In this document: one piece after another, positions 24,314 through 32,884 of the stretch
Layout of the letters: each line of letters opens with the position of its first letter
How positions within the stretch are numbered: the first letter of the stretch is position 1
From: Vibrio intestinalis
GTDB lineage: Bacteria; Pseudomonadota; Gammaproteobacteria; Enterobacterales; Vibrionaceae
Length of the DNA stretch: 47,803 nucleotides
Assembly: GCF_025195085.2 (NCBI RefSeq)
Contig: NZ_JANAVY020000024.1
Span: forward strand, 1 to 47,803
Direction of reading: 5' to 3'
Translations under genes and position numbers: made by a program
The notes under the pieces: generated by a model
What the model saw: the letters and a program-made list of their open reading frames with translations, nothing else
Database searches by the model: none
What the model was told of the DNA's origin: nothing

Positions 24314-26494
24314 TTGAATAAAACAACACTAGATAAAAAAGAACAGGCATATCGCCAACTTTCTCAGGCAGCATTTGCTGACCCATTTTCTTTTTTAGGC
24401 CCATATTTGGACCCTAAGCATGGGGCGCTCAGAGTATGGATGCCAGGTGCTGATGCCGTCAGTTTATTGATTGAGGGTGAAGAGCGCATCGCGTTAACTC
24501 GCGAGGCTGATTCGGCGTTTGTTTTAACTGAGCAGCGTGACCTTCGCTTTACTCACTATCAACTCGCCGTGGACTGGGCGGGCAACGAGCAAGTGATTGA
24601 CGATCCATACCAATACCACACCATTTATGCTGAGTATGAAGACCTTCATACGCCTAAGAATATGTATCATCACATGGGGGCGCAGTTTGTTACTGTTGAG
24701 CGTGATGGTAAAACGATTTCAGGCACACGCTTCTTGGTTTATGCACCGCATGCCAGCGCGTGTAGCTTAGTGGCAGACTTTAACCATTGGGACGGTCGCC
24801 GCACTCCTTTACAGCGCCTAGATTACGGCATTTGGGGTATTTTCATTCCTAACTTGCCGGAAGGCACAGAATACAAATTTGAATTAAAAGGCCCAGATGG
24901 CGAAGGCTTACCGCATAAAGCTGACCCATGGGGTTTCTTCTCCCAACAGCATCCTTCTTTCGCTTCAGTAACCTACGATCACAGTCGTTACGATTGGCAA
25001 GATAATCAATGGCAGCAACGCCCAGTAACAGAAAAACGCAAAGAAGCGCTATCGTTCTACGAATTGCACGCAGGCTCTTGGAAGCGTGATGACAATGGCC
25101 AGTTTTTAAATTACCGCCAACTGGCAGAACAGTTAGTGCCGTATTTGGTCGATTTGGGCTATACCCATGTTGAGTTAATGCCGGTTTCAGAGCATCCGTT
25201 TTATGGCTCGTGGGGTTACCAGCCTGTTGGCTTATTTGCGCCAACCAGTCGTTTTGGTTCGCCAGATGATTTCAAATATTTTGTCGATGCTTGTCACCAA
25301 GCGGGTCTTGGCGTGGTGCTTGATTGGGTGCCTGCGCACTTCCCATCGGACGATCATGGCTTAGCCAATTTTGATGGTACGCCATTGTTCCATGATCCTG
25401 ACCCACGCCGTGGCTGGCATCAGGACTGGAACTCATTCATCTATGACATGGGGCGTGAACACGTAAGACGTTTCTTAGTCTCGAATGCGCTTTACTGGTT
25501 TGAACAATTCCATATTGATGGCATTCGCGTTGATGCCGTGGCATCCATGTTGTACTTGGATTACTCGCGCAGCCATGACCAATGGATCCCGAATGTAGAT
25601 GGTGGTAACGAAAACTACGATGCGATAGCAACGCTGAAATGGATGAACGAAGAAGTGTACAAACACTTCCCGAATGCCATGACGATTGCTGAAGAATCGA
25701 CAGCATTTCCTGGTGTTTCTGCGCCGACGTTTGCTGGTGGCCTAGGTTTTGGTTTCAAATGGAACATGGGTTGGATGCACGATAGCTTATCTTACATCCA
25801 AGAAGACCCTGTTCACCGCAAATACCACCACAATACCATCACATTCCCGCTGATTTATGCGCACAGCGAAAATTACGTCTTGTCGTTATCTCATGACGAA
25901 GTGGTGTATGGCAAAGGTTCGATTCATAACAAGATGCCAGGTGATGAATGGCAGCAAACCGCTAACCTACGCGCTTACATGGGCTACATGTACGGTCAGC
26001 CGGGTAAGAAGCTCAACTTCATGGGCGCTGAGTTTGGTCAAACGGGTGAGTGGAATCACGATGATCAATTGCAGTGGTTCTTATTGCAGTTTGAACGCCA
26101 CCAAGGCGTGCAAACCTTAACGCGCGATTTGAACAAGCTGTATCAAAATGAGAAAGCGCTGCATGAGCTTGACTGTGAGCCTCGAGGCTTTGAATGGCGA
26201 CTGCAAGATGCAGCAGATGCGAGCGTGCTTGCTCATGAGCGTATCAGTGAATCTGGTGAGCGTATTTTGGTGATCACTAACTTCACGCCAGTGCCACACA
26301 ATGACTTCCGTCTCGGTGTACCAGTTAGCGGTAAGTACCAATTACTGCTTAATACTGACTCGGGTCACTATGACGGCTCTAACTTCGCTACTCGCGAAGT
26401 GGTAGAAAGTGAGGCGGTTGAGAGCGAAGGGTTAGAGCAATCACTGCTAGTAAGCCTACCGCCACTAAGCACCTTGTTCTATAAGTTGGTGTAA
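24314..26494 (+). CDS. glgB: 1,4-alpha-glucan branching enzyme
   Basis: The 726-residue GH13 enzyme makes alpha-1,6 branches in glycogen. It has an N-terminal domain (about 1-120), a CBM48 domain (about 125-215) and a catalytic barrel with D407 (G-I-R-V-D-A-V), E460 (I-A-E-E-S-T) and D528 (L-S-H-D-E-V); length and residue positions are within two of E. coli GlgB (D405, E458, D526). The start appears to be TTG, preceded by AGGGAG at ideal spacing, with no nearby in-frame ATG. It lies apart from any glgCA genes but next to malPQ, linking branching to maltodextrin metabolism. The gap from malQ contains two terminators, so it has its own promoter. Confidence 0.96.
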   Translation: MNKTTLDKKEQAYRQLSQAAFADPFSFLGPYLDPKHGALRVWMPGADAVSLLIEGEERIALTREADSAFVLTEQRDLRFTHYQLAVDWAGNEQVIDDPYQYHTIYAEYEDLHTPKNMYHHMGAQFVTVERDGKTISGTRFLVYAPHASACSLVADFNHWDGRRTPLQRLDYGIWGIFIPNLPEGTEYKFELKGPDGEGLPHKADPWGFFSQQHPSFASVTYDHSRYDWQDNQWQQRPVTEKRKEALSFYELHAGSWKRDDNGQFLNYRQLAEQLVPYLVDLGYTHVELMPVSEHPFYGSWGYQPVGLFAPTSRFGSPDDFKYFVDACHQAGLGVVLDWVPAHFPSDDHGLANFDGTPLFHDPDPRRGWHQDWNSFIYDMGREHVRRFLVSNALYWFEQFHIDGIRVDAVASMLYLDYSRSHDQWIPNVDGGNENYDAIATLKWMNEEVYKHFPNAMTIAEESTAFPGVSAPTFAGGLGFGFKWNMGWMHDSLSYIQEDPVHRKYHHNTITFPLIYAHSENYVLSLSHDEVVYGKGSIHNKMPGDEWQQTANLRAYMGYMYGQPGKKLNFMGAEFGQTGEWNHDDQLQWFLLQFERHQGVQTLTRDLNKLYQNEKALHELDCEPRGFEWRLQDAADASVLAHERISESGERILVITNFTPVPHNDFRLGVPVSGKYQLLLNTDSGHYDGSNFATREVVESEAVESEGLEQSLLVSLPPLSTLFYKLV

Positions 26495-26535
26495 CCACCT
26501 TAGTTAGCGTGCTAATCAAACTCGATTAATACATC

Positions 26536-26566
26536 AAGCCCTCGTTGAATAAGCGAGGGCTTTTTC
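26536..26566 (+). terminator. glgB terminator
   Basis: A 9-bp stem AAGCCCTCG / CGAGGGCTT followed by TTT, 41 bp after the glgB stop. Confidence 0.85.
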
Positions 26567-26613
26567 ATGCATGCAAGAGATTTTCTTCTACACTGATGAA
26601 AAGGAGAAAATGC

Positions 26614-27000
26614 ATGATTACAGCACTTTACGCAGCACTGCTTGGCTTATGGATGATGTGGTTGTCGGTTCAAGTCATCAAGCAAAGACGAAAAAATAAA
26701 ATCGCTTACGCTGATGGCGGAGTAGAAGACTTACAAGTGGCACGTAGCGCACAGGGTAATGGAGTGGATAACATTCCCATTGGGTTAATCCTGTTAGCTT
26801 TACTGGAGTTTAACGGCGCGAACGTATTGATCATTCATGGCTTGGGGATTTTGTTTTTGGTCGGCCGAGTGATTCACGCGCGGGCGATTCTCGACAAAAA
26901 ACTAAAAGGCCGCGTAACAGGTATGAAGCTCACATTCGGTGTGTTATTTGCCTTAGCCGTTCTCAACATCATCTACTTACCTTTTGATAAGTTATGGTGA
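26614..27000 (+). CDS. MAPEG-family membrane protein
   Basis: From the ATG at 26614 (AAGGAG seven bases upstream) this is a 128-residue four-helix membrane protein of the MAPEG family. It carries the bacterial pattern of Arg-containing loop (V-A-R-S-A-Q-G-N-G-V-D-N-I-P-I-G), L-L-A-L-L-E and L-G-x-x-F-L-V-G-R-V-I-H-A. MAPEG members are glutathione transferases or peroxidases; the bacterial homologues are mostly uncharacterised. The longer frame from a TTG at 26545 runs over the glgB terminator and is rejected. Its stop overlaps the next gene's start by 7 bases, implying translational coupling. Confidence 0.88.
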   Translation: MITALYAALLGLWMMWLSVQVIKQRRKNKIAYADGGVEDLQVARSAQGNGVDNIPIGLILLALLEFNGANVLIIHGLGILFLVGRVIHARAILDKKLKGRVTGMKLTFGVLFALAVLNIIYLPFDKLW

Positions 27001-27521
27001 AGCGATTGGGGTGGCCGCCCGCATGGCTACTGGTTTTGATAGGCTTGGTGCTTAATGTATTGGCGATTTTAATGTCGAGCATCGTGCTGGAAAAGCTAAG
27101 TGGAAGCATTGCTATGCTTGATGAAAACAAGCAAGAGAATGTTTACTCGATCCAGTTGGCATGGAATAGCGTTGAAACCTTAGAGCGTAAGCGAGAAGTA
27201 CTACTTACCCACTTAAAGTTATCCGAAATCAACCCATCTAAAGAGCTAGACCATGCGATGGCGATGCAATTGAGAGAGTGGGTAGCTGAGCCAATCCCTT
27301 TATTAAACTCTGCCAATGTTACTCAACTTATGGAGCGTATCGACAACGCGCAGCAAATCTATCGCGATCAGATTGATGAATATTACCTAGAGAATTTAAC
27401 GCTTAGCGATGAGATGAATATTCTCAATGAGCGGATTGCTTGGTATCGCAATATCGCGCTGTTTTTGCAGGTATTTGGTTTGGCGTTAATTTTGGCGCGA
27501 GACCTAGCCAGAAAGCCGTAA
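26994..27521 (+). CDS. Unknown two-helix membrane protein coupled to the MAPEG gene
   Basis: The 175-residue protein has one membrane helix near each end (about 10-32 and 150-168) with a charged, helical, probably coiled-coil stretch between them (about 35-145), so the middle likely sits in the periplasm. The ATG lies within the last codons of the MAPEG gene (ATGGTGA overlap). The topology resembles the sensory half of a chemoreceptor or histidine kinase without a cytoplasmic output domain, but no signalling motif follows. I do not recognise the family. Co-translation suggests it works with the MAPEG protein. Confidence 0.75.
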   Translation: MVKRLGWPPAWLLVLIGLVLNVLAILMSSIVLEKLSGSIAMLDENKQENVYSIQLAWNSVETLERKREVLLTHLKLSEINPSKELDHAMAMQLREWVAEPIPLLNSANVTQLMERIDNAQQIYRDQIDEYYLENLTLSDEMNILNERIAWYRNIALFLQVFGLALILARDLARKP

Positions 27522-27563
27522 TAGCAGATGTAACTTCCGTGGGTTATTGCCCTAGATAGTGAT

Positions 27564-27595
27564 AACCGCAGCTAAATCGTTAGCTGCGGTTTTTC
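27564..27595. terminator. Terminator after the MAPEG operon
   Basis: A 12-bp perfect stem AACCGCAGCTAA / TTAGCTGCGGTT with a 4-nt loop then TTT, between convergent genes. Confidence 0.9.
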
Positions 27596-27611
27596 GTTTT
27601 ATCCCATATGA

Positions 27612-28343
27612 TTAGCAGCTATGTTGCATGAATGACTGAATGTCATCACCACTTTGGAAGTACTGCGCTTCTTGTTGATGTTTGAACAGTTTTAAAGGTG
27701 CGCCTGTGGCACTGTGGTAGCTCAAGGTTTCACCTTCAACTTTCAACATTGTGCCTTCAGGAATACCCACCACTATTTCATGAGGGTTTTGAATTAAGAA
27801 CTCTTCAATACGCTCATCTCGGGTTTCGCCCATATGGCCTGAGATATTAGCTTCAATGTAGTGTGGGTTAATTTGAAATGGCACTAGGTTAAGGGAGGGC
27901 AGAATTGCTGCTGACACGATAGGCATGTCATTGGTGGTACGTATAGTCGGACAGGCGATGTTGGTGCCCGCACTCCAGCCAATGAACAGTTTATCCTGCT
28001 TGAGAACTGCATTTCTTAGTGGCCCAATGAGCCCTTGATCGTGCAGAAGCTTGTTTAATACCCAAGTGTTACCACCGCTGACAATAAAGCCATCAGCCTC
28101 ATTAACGGCCTTTACAGGGTCTTCTGCTTGATGAATGCTGTTAACGGTTGCGCCAAGCGGGGCAACCACATCATTAAGTTGAGCGACGCGATCTTCGTAT
28201 TGACCACGGATCATCGCAAAAGGAATGAAAAGTAGCTTACGTGCGCCAGTGCGCTCAATCGCTTCTGCTACCCATTCCACACCAAATTCGAGCAACGATG
28301 TGTTACCCGCGATCTTACCGTTGCTAAATAGCAATACATTCAT
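27612..28343 (-). CDS. pepE: Peptidase E (alpha-aspartyl dipeptidase)
   Basis: From the ATG at 28343 (GGAGAG upstream) this 243-residue S51 peptidase hydrolyses dipeptides with N-terminal aspartate in the cytoplasm. The serine nucleophile is S124 in G-W-S-A-G-T-N; V-S-G-G-N-T-W-V-L at about 88-96 and the conserved N-P-H-Y segment with the putative catalytic His also fit. E. coli PepE is 229 residues. It is monocistronic, convergent with the MAPEG pair and divergent from the DCC-protein gene. The 16-residue extension to 28391 is rejected because the internal start has the better ribosome site and family fit. Confidence 0.93.
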   Translation of the reverse strand: MNVLLFSNGKIAGNTSLLEFGVEWVAEAIERTGARKLLFIPFAMIRGQYEDRVAQLNDVVAPLGATVNSIHQAEDPVKAVNEADGFIVSGGNTWVLNKLLHDQGLIGPLRNAVLKQDKLFIGWSAGTNIACPTIRTTNDMPIVSAAILPSLNLVPFQINPHYIEANISGHMGETRDERIEEFLIQNPHEIVVGIPEGTMLKVEGETLSYHSATGAPLKLFKHQQEAQYFQSGDDIQSFMQHSC

Positions 28344-28579
28344 GGTTATCTCTCCGTTAAACAACGCTTTCCCAATCAATAAGTGAAACATTCAACCAGT
28401 GATTAGGGTTAATGTGGTGGTTTAACTGGTTAGTATTCATAAATTCAGACGAAGTAATGTGCGCCAATCGGCAAGTTTGCAGATATTCTGTTCAACGCGC
28501 CTCGACTCGCTATGCTTGTATTGATCGAACTGATTGACGGTGCGTAGTGGTATTCATAGATGAAAAGGAAAGCACATTG

Positions 28580-28981
28580 ATGAGTAAACTAACTGTGTTT
28601 TATGACGGCACTTGCCCGCTTTGCGCGAAAGAGATGCAAGCGATCAGGCAACGAGACAACGCAAATGTGATTAAGACCGTTGATATTTACAGCGATGAGT
28701 TTAGCGCTTATCCCGATATTGATCCTGATGAAGCGAACCGAATTCTTCATGCTGTCGATGATGATGGCAAATTATGGCTGGGGTTAGATGCCGCCTATCG
28801 GGCGTGGGATTTATTGGGTAGAGGCTGGCTCTATGCTCCGCTTCGTTGGCGATGGATTAAGCCACTGGCAGATAAGCTCTATCTCTATTTTGCCAATAAC
28901 CGTTATCGAATTTCTTATTTATTCACTGGCACTTCTCGCTGCGGCGATCAATGTAATGTGAATATGAATAAGCGCGATTGA
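28580..28981 (+). CDS. DCC-family thiol-disulfide oxidoreductase-like protein (DUF393)
   Basis: The 133-residue protein starts with V-F-Y-D-G-T-C-P-L-C, the hallmark of the DCC family: a thioredoxin-like fold with an N-terminal C-x-x-C (C12 and C15). The L-D-A-A-Y-R-A-W and P-L-R-W-R-W-I-K-P segments also fit. The ATG at 28580 has AAGGAAAG upstream; the frame extends to a GTG at 28547. Members are thought to perform cytoplasmic redox reactions, but substrates are not established. A weak inverted repeat (TTAGCCA/TGGCTAA, 29010-29034) lies downstream between it and the convergent nucleotidase gene. Confidence 0.88.
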   Translation: MSKLTVFYDGTCPLCAKEMQAIRQRDNANVIKTVDIYSDEFSAYPDIDPDEANRILHAVDDDGKLWLGLDAAYRAWDLLGRGWLYAPLRWRWIKPLADKLYLYFANNRYRISYLFTGTSRCGDQCNVNMNKRD

Positions 28982-29058
28982 GGTCTATTGCGAGCAGAAA
29001 GGGAACGGGTTAGCCACGCACTAGGCATGGCTAAGCATTCACAATTGAAGATGGAGAG

Positions 29059-30966
29059 TTAGTTTAGCGCCTCAATCAGTACAAGCTCGCGTTTGATTTG
29101 CTCACTTTGATGCTCAGATGCTCCGCTTAACTTGGCGTTACGCGTTGCAATCGCAGCTTGCTTCTCTTTGTCTGTTTTGAACATCAGCTCTTTCACATTG
29201 ATAGAAGCCACGTTGGTGTAGCGGCCATCTTCGCTGGTAGGGACTGAGATCTTCTCATCATTGATTAGTACTTTAACGATTTCACGTTGTGGGTTGTATT
29301 GGCTATCTAGGCCATGCAGTTTCCAACGTTGTTGAGGTTTACCTTGGTATTGACCTTTTTTCTCTTCGGTTAGGTACTTGATGGTCAAATTACGGATAGT
29401 GCCAGCTTCTTCGCCATATTCTGCTTCAGTATCAAATAAAACAGGGAAGGATTGGCCTTCTAACACGCCACCTTTCTTGGTTAGATGCCCCATGCGGTAG
29501 CTGTTCATACCGATGCGGATCTCGGTGTTATCGGTAACTGGTGTACCATCGGCAAACACAAGGTCAGTAATTCGCTCACCCGCAGGTTTGGTCAGATCAA
29601 TGGTGTAAGTGACGCCAGCGAAGAAATCGTTGGTGGAGTATTTAGATGAACGACGTTCAGGGTTGAAGCTGTAAGTCACATCACCCGGTGTCACAGAGTT
29701 AAAGTAATCCGCTGACCATTCCATGTAGGTTTTAAGCTCTTTACCTGTCATTTGATAAACCGTGATCTCGCCACCTGCGTACTGGTAGTTGTACGCGATG
29801 TCTTTAGCTTTGATGGGGCCTACATCAAGCTCGGCGTTATCATTATCAATTTGTAGTGCAATCACATTGGCTTTTGGCGCGTAGAAGAAGCTCGCCTCTT
29901 GATACAGCGCGCTAATGCCAGTGTCTTGAATGTGAACTTGAGGGATACCGCGAATTTCATTTTCAGGTACTAAATCCACACCTGTTAGTTGAGCCACAGG
30001 GCGATTCGCCATCTCTCTTAGACGTTTGTGGTATGGCTGGTAGAGCGCATCCATATTTTCGTCAGAGTCCATGCCTTTAATTTTATAGGTGAAGCTGTCT
30101 TTGTTAACTAGAGTGAACTTACCATCGCGCTCTTCAAATTGCAGATCAACGCGAGATAACGCTCGGCCATACTTGTCTGGTTCAGTGATGATGACGCCAT
30201 TGACCACGGCTTTATCAATACGGGTATGCATGTGGCCTGCAACAATGGCATCTAGCTCTGGGTTAGCATTGGCAATGTCGGTAACCCCGGTATTGGCGAT
30301 GTCGTTTTCGTTTTCAATACCCATGTGGGCAACCAATACGATAGCATCGACTTTATCGTCGATTTCTTGGATGACTTTCTTCACTTCCAGTGTTGGATTG
30401 GTGAACGTCACTCCTTCTAAACGGTTGGTGCCTTGGGCAAAAACTTCAGTCATTGGCGTATCCATGCCAATCACGCCAATCTTAATGCTACCACGTTCGA
30501 TGATGGTGTAACCCGGTAAGAAAGGGTTGCCGTTTTTGTTCTTTATGTTGCCACCTAGAGACTGGCCTTTGAATTGAGATACCGCTCTATCTAACGTTTT
30601 TAAACCAAAATCGAACTCGTGGTTACCCAATACCCACACATCATATTTCATGTGGTTAAAACCAAGCATCATTGGATCAACTGGCTCATCTTTGAAGGTT
30701 TCAACAAAGTTACCTTGGATGGTATCGCCAGCGTCAACCAAGATGATGTTTGATTGCTCGTCACGGATTTCACTCACTTTTGTCGCGATTTGGCTCAAAC
30801 TACCGCGAGTATTGAGTTTGTCTGCAGCGTAGTCCCACGCCATAAAGTGACCGTGAATGTCTGATGTGCCAAGTATGGTCACTTCATGAATGTCGCCATC
30901 AGCAGCAAAAGTAGGGAATGCGAGAGAAAGTAGGATCGCACTGGAGAGGAAATGTCTTTTCATCAT
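29059..30966 (-). CDS. Periplasmic 5'-nucleotidase / 2',3'-cyclic phosphodiesterase-type metallophosphatase
   Basis: The protein (635 residues from the ATG at 30966) has a signal peptide (cleavage after F-P-T-F-A, about residue 21) and the calcineurin-like metal motifs: S-D-I-H-G-H (D36, H38), D-A-G-D (D78), G-N-H-E (115-117), A-H-M-G (H214) and G-H-M-H (H245, H247). A C-terminal 5'-nucleotidase substrate domain follows. It would release nucleosides and phosphate from extracellular nucleotides in the periplasm (UshA/CpdB superfamily). UshA versus CpdB specificity cannot be settled by eye. Adjacent ATG codons at 30966 and 30963 and a GTG at 30975 are alternative starts; none has a strong Shine-Dalgarno. 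Confidence 0.88.
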   Translation of the reverse strand: MMKRHFLSSAILLSLAFPTFAADGDIHEVTILGTSDIHGHFMAWDYAADKLNTRGSLSQIATKVSEIRDEQSNIILVDAGDTIQGNFVETFKDEPVDPMMLGFNHMKYDVWVLGNHEFDFGLKTLDRAVSQFKGQSLGGNIKNKNGNPFLPGYTIIERGSIKIGVIGMDTPMTEVFAQGTNRLEGVTFTNPTLEVKKVIQEIDDKVDAIVLVAHMGIENENDIANTGVTDIANANPELDAIVAGHMHTRIDKAVVNGVIITEPDKYGRALSRVDLQFEERDGKFTLVNKDSFTYKIKGMDSDENMDALYQPYHKRLREMANRPVAQLTGVDLVPENEIRGIPQVHIQDTGISALYQEASFFYAPKANVIALQIDNDNAELDVGPIKAKDIAYNYQYAGGEITVYQMTGKELKTYMEWSADYFNSVTPGDVTYSFNPERRSSKYSTNDFFAGVTYTIDLTKPAGERITDLVFADGTPVTDNTEIRIGMNSYRMGHLTKKGGVLEGQSFPVLFDTEAEYGEEAGTIRNLTIKYLTEEKKGQYQGKPQQRWKLHGLDSQYNPQREIVKVLINDEKISVPTSEDGRYTNVASINVKELMFKTDKEKQAAIATRNAKLSGASEHQSEQIKRELVLIEALN

Positions 30967-31395
30967 TATTTTCACATTGTGGATAGGGTTTCGCGCGACA
31001 ATATAAAATCACGCCTCGCCTATAAGTGATTGAATTCAAAATTCTAATGATAAATTAGTCGGCAATTTCAACAATTTGCGTGCTGCTATGGCTTTTAAAC
31101 ACTTATCGTTACTATGTGTGTGTACACATATTGCGCAGTTGCAGTACTTTTCGCGCTTTTGCGAGAGAGCTGCTTTAGGCGTATTAGTGAGTGAATACTT
31201 TTTTATTGGTCTGCCATTCTGTTTAATTGTAGGTGGTCTATGTGGTTTGAATTGCAGCTATTCTGCATTGTATTTCGATTTTGGTGTTTTTAACTGTCTG
31301 ATTTTAAATTTAAACCTGAACTTGTTAGACTGCACGCAATGTATGGTGAAAAGGCCTTAATTAATACGACGGTCTTTATAATTAAGGAGTGGCAA
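30967..31395. other. Intergenic region, nucleotidase to small exported protein
   Basis: About 430 bp of AT-rich DNA that must hold promoters for both divergent genes. A 94-residue frame (31076-31360) has no ribosome site and an odd composition, so it is not called. I find no purine-riboswitch-like motif or other RNA element. Confidence 0.4.
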
Positions 31396-31800
31396 TTGGC
31401 TAAATCTCTTACTATGGCGCTACTGTGTGTTGCGTTTTCAGCTTCTTGCGCAGCAAATGATGCGCTCTCTATCGATCAGACTCCTATTCACACGATGGAT
31501 TTAGCGTTTCCAAACGAAAACAACGTTCAGCCTAGCCTCGGTGATTTTGGTATTAAGAATCATGTCTTGATGAGCAATGATGAGGGTGAGCGCTGGGCGG
31601 TTGTGACGATTGAAAATGAAGCGTCAGGTCGACGAACACTAACTAATAAACATTTGTTGGCGATTTTAGCCAACGGCGAGCGTATTCATCCTAACGATTT
31701 CTCAGAGTCTTTTGATGGTAAAGAGATGAAATCTGTAACGATGAGTTTTGGTTACAGCAAGTTTCCTATTTTATCAATCTACTCTAGAACTGACATATAA
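31396..31800 (+). CDS. Small exported protein of unknown function
   Basis: A TTG start at 31396 is favoured because AAGGAG (31384-31389) lies six bases before it; the in-frame ATG upstream (31339) has no such site. The resulting 134-residue protein has a signal peptide (about residues 1-20, hydrophobic L-T-M-A-L-L-C-V-A-F, cleavage near S-C-A-A) and a mature region of about 110 residues with beta character (W-A-V-V-T-I-E-N-E, H-L-L-A-I-L-A-N-G-E-R-I). No family recognised. The signal ends in S-A-S-C, not a canonical lipobox, so a periplasmic location is more likely than lipidation. Confidence 0.7.
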   Translation: MAKSLTMALLCVAFSASCAANDALSIDQTPIHTMDLAFPNENNVQPSLGDFGIKNHVLMSNDEGERWAVVTIENEASGRRTLTNKHLLAILANGERIHPNDFSESFDGKEMKSVTMSFGYSKFPILSIYSRTDI

Positions 31801-31843
31801 CTGTGCGTTAGTTGAAACCGCTAAGTGCACTAGCTACGCAAGT

Positions 31844-31861
31844 GGAGGCCAAACGGCCTCC
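31844..31861. terminator. Hairpin between convergent genes
   Basis: GGAGGCC-AAAC-GGCCTCC (31844-31861), a strong GC stem with a moderately AT-rich tail, between the exported-protein gene and the pirin gene. Confidence 0.55.
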
Positions 31862-31885
31862 CAATTATTACTCTAGTGAAGACGA

Positions 31886-32581
31886 CTAAGGCAAATCGAA
31901 TATCAAAGCTGTCGCTCGGCTTTCGCCTTGATTCGTAAATCTCACACTTGTCTGATCTTCTATTTTCGCACCATCACCATTTTCAAGTTGAACGTCGTCG
32001 GTTTTCAGTGTGCCTTCAACATGGTGAACATAAACATTTCTTCCCGCTTCAATAGCCATTTCTAGCTCTGTTCCCGGTTCAAGAATCAATTGATGTAAGG
32101 TGGCATCTTGCTTGATATGCAACGTGCCGTCTTCACCAGTTGGTGTGGCAATGGTGGTCAATCCGGCGCGTTTACCAAAATCTTTTTGTTGGTAGCCCGG
32201 TTGGTTTCCAAAGCTATTGGGTTGAATCCAAATTTGCAGAAACTGCAAATTGTCAGTGGTCGAAGCATTGTATTCACTGTGGTAGATGCCGCTGCCCGCA
32301 GACATCAGTTGAAATTCGCCCGCAGGCAACTCTTGGATGTTGCCTTCACTGTCTTTATGCGCGATTTTGCCATCCAAAACGTAGCTGATGATCTCCATAT
32401 CGCGATGACCATGAGTGGCAAACCCTGCGCTTGGCTGTACGACATCATCGTTGATCACTCTCAGTGCTGAAAAGCCCATATGCTTTGCGTCATAGTAGTC
32501 ACCAAACGAGAAGGTATGTTTGCTATCCAACCAACCGAAATTGGCATGGCCGCGATCTTGAGCATGTCTTACCGTAATCAT
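31886..32581 (-). CDS. Pirin-family bicupin (YhhW-like)
   Basis: The 231-residue bicupin has the N-terminal metal ligands of pirins: H57 and H59 in T-H-G-H-R-D, H101 and E103 in Y-H-S-E. The S-F-G-D-Y-Y-D segment also fits. E. coli YhhW, same length, has quercetin 2,3-dioxygenase activity in vitro, while the physiological role is unclear. The gene has a good ribosome site (AGGGGG upstream of ATG) and stands alone. Confidence 0.92.
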   Translation of the reverse strand: MITVRHAQDRGHANFGWLDSKHTFSFGDYYDAKHMGFSALRVINDDVVQPSAGFATHGHRDMEIISYVLDGKIAHKDSEGNIQELPAGEFQLMSAGSGIYHSEYNASTTDNLQFLQIWIQPNSFGNQPGYQQKDFGKRAGLTTIATPTGEDGTLHIKQDATLHQLILEPGTELEMAIEAGRNVYVHHVEGTLKTDDVQLENGDGAKIEDQTSVRFTNQGESRATALIFDLP

Positions 32582-32832
32582 AGTGAGCCCCCTAATGGTT
32601 CCTGAATCGTTTATTGTCTAGTTTGAGTCGCTGTTTTCACGGTTGTTTGTTATCTGTCTAAGGCAGTTAACCGTTTGGCGATGTGTTGAAATGAAGTTTA
32701 GAAGAGCAGGGCTATGAAGAACATTGGAGCAATTAGACAAGCTAGGTCAAATTATTTGAAGGTGTTTGGCATACGCTGATTAGGGTGAGCTAGTACGGAT
32801 TTAGAGCGGAATAGTAGCAGAGCGTGAAAACA
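32582..32832. other. Non-coding gap upstream of pirin
   Basis: Sequence between the pirin start and the acyltransferase terminator. Nothing beyond the presumed pirin promoter is recognised. Confidence 0.4.
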
Positions 32833-32858
32833 ATCTAGCCCTCAATTGAGGGCTAGAT
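32833..32858 (-). terminator. Perfect 26-bp palindrome, terminator of the acyltransferase gene
   Basis: The segment is its own reverse complement (halves ATCTAGCCCTCAA / TTGAGGGCTAGAT). On the minus strand it is followed by TGTTTTC and lies 27 bp after the acyltransferase stop, so it most simply acts as a terminator. Confidence 0.7.
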
Positions 32859-32884
32859 GAGTGTGGTTTAGATAGTAAGGCTCA

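Noticed and set aside
30089..30511. 140-residue frame antisense to the nucleotidase gene
   Set aside because: Wholly inside a well-supported gene on the other strand, with Ser/Met-rich low-quality composition.
31076..31360. 94-residue frame upstream of the small exported protein
   Set aside because: No ribosome site, Cys-rich unlikely composition, and it lies in a promoter-like AT-rich region.
32833..32858. Perfect 26-bp palindrome as a protein-binding operator or mobile-element end
   Set aside because: Its place right after a stop codon with a T-rich tail on that strand fits a terminator, and no element boundary or duplication flanks it.
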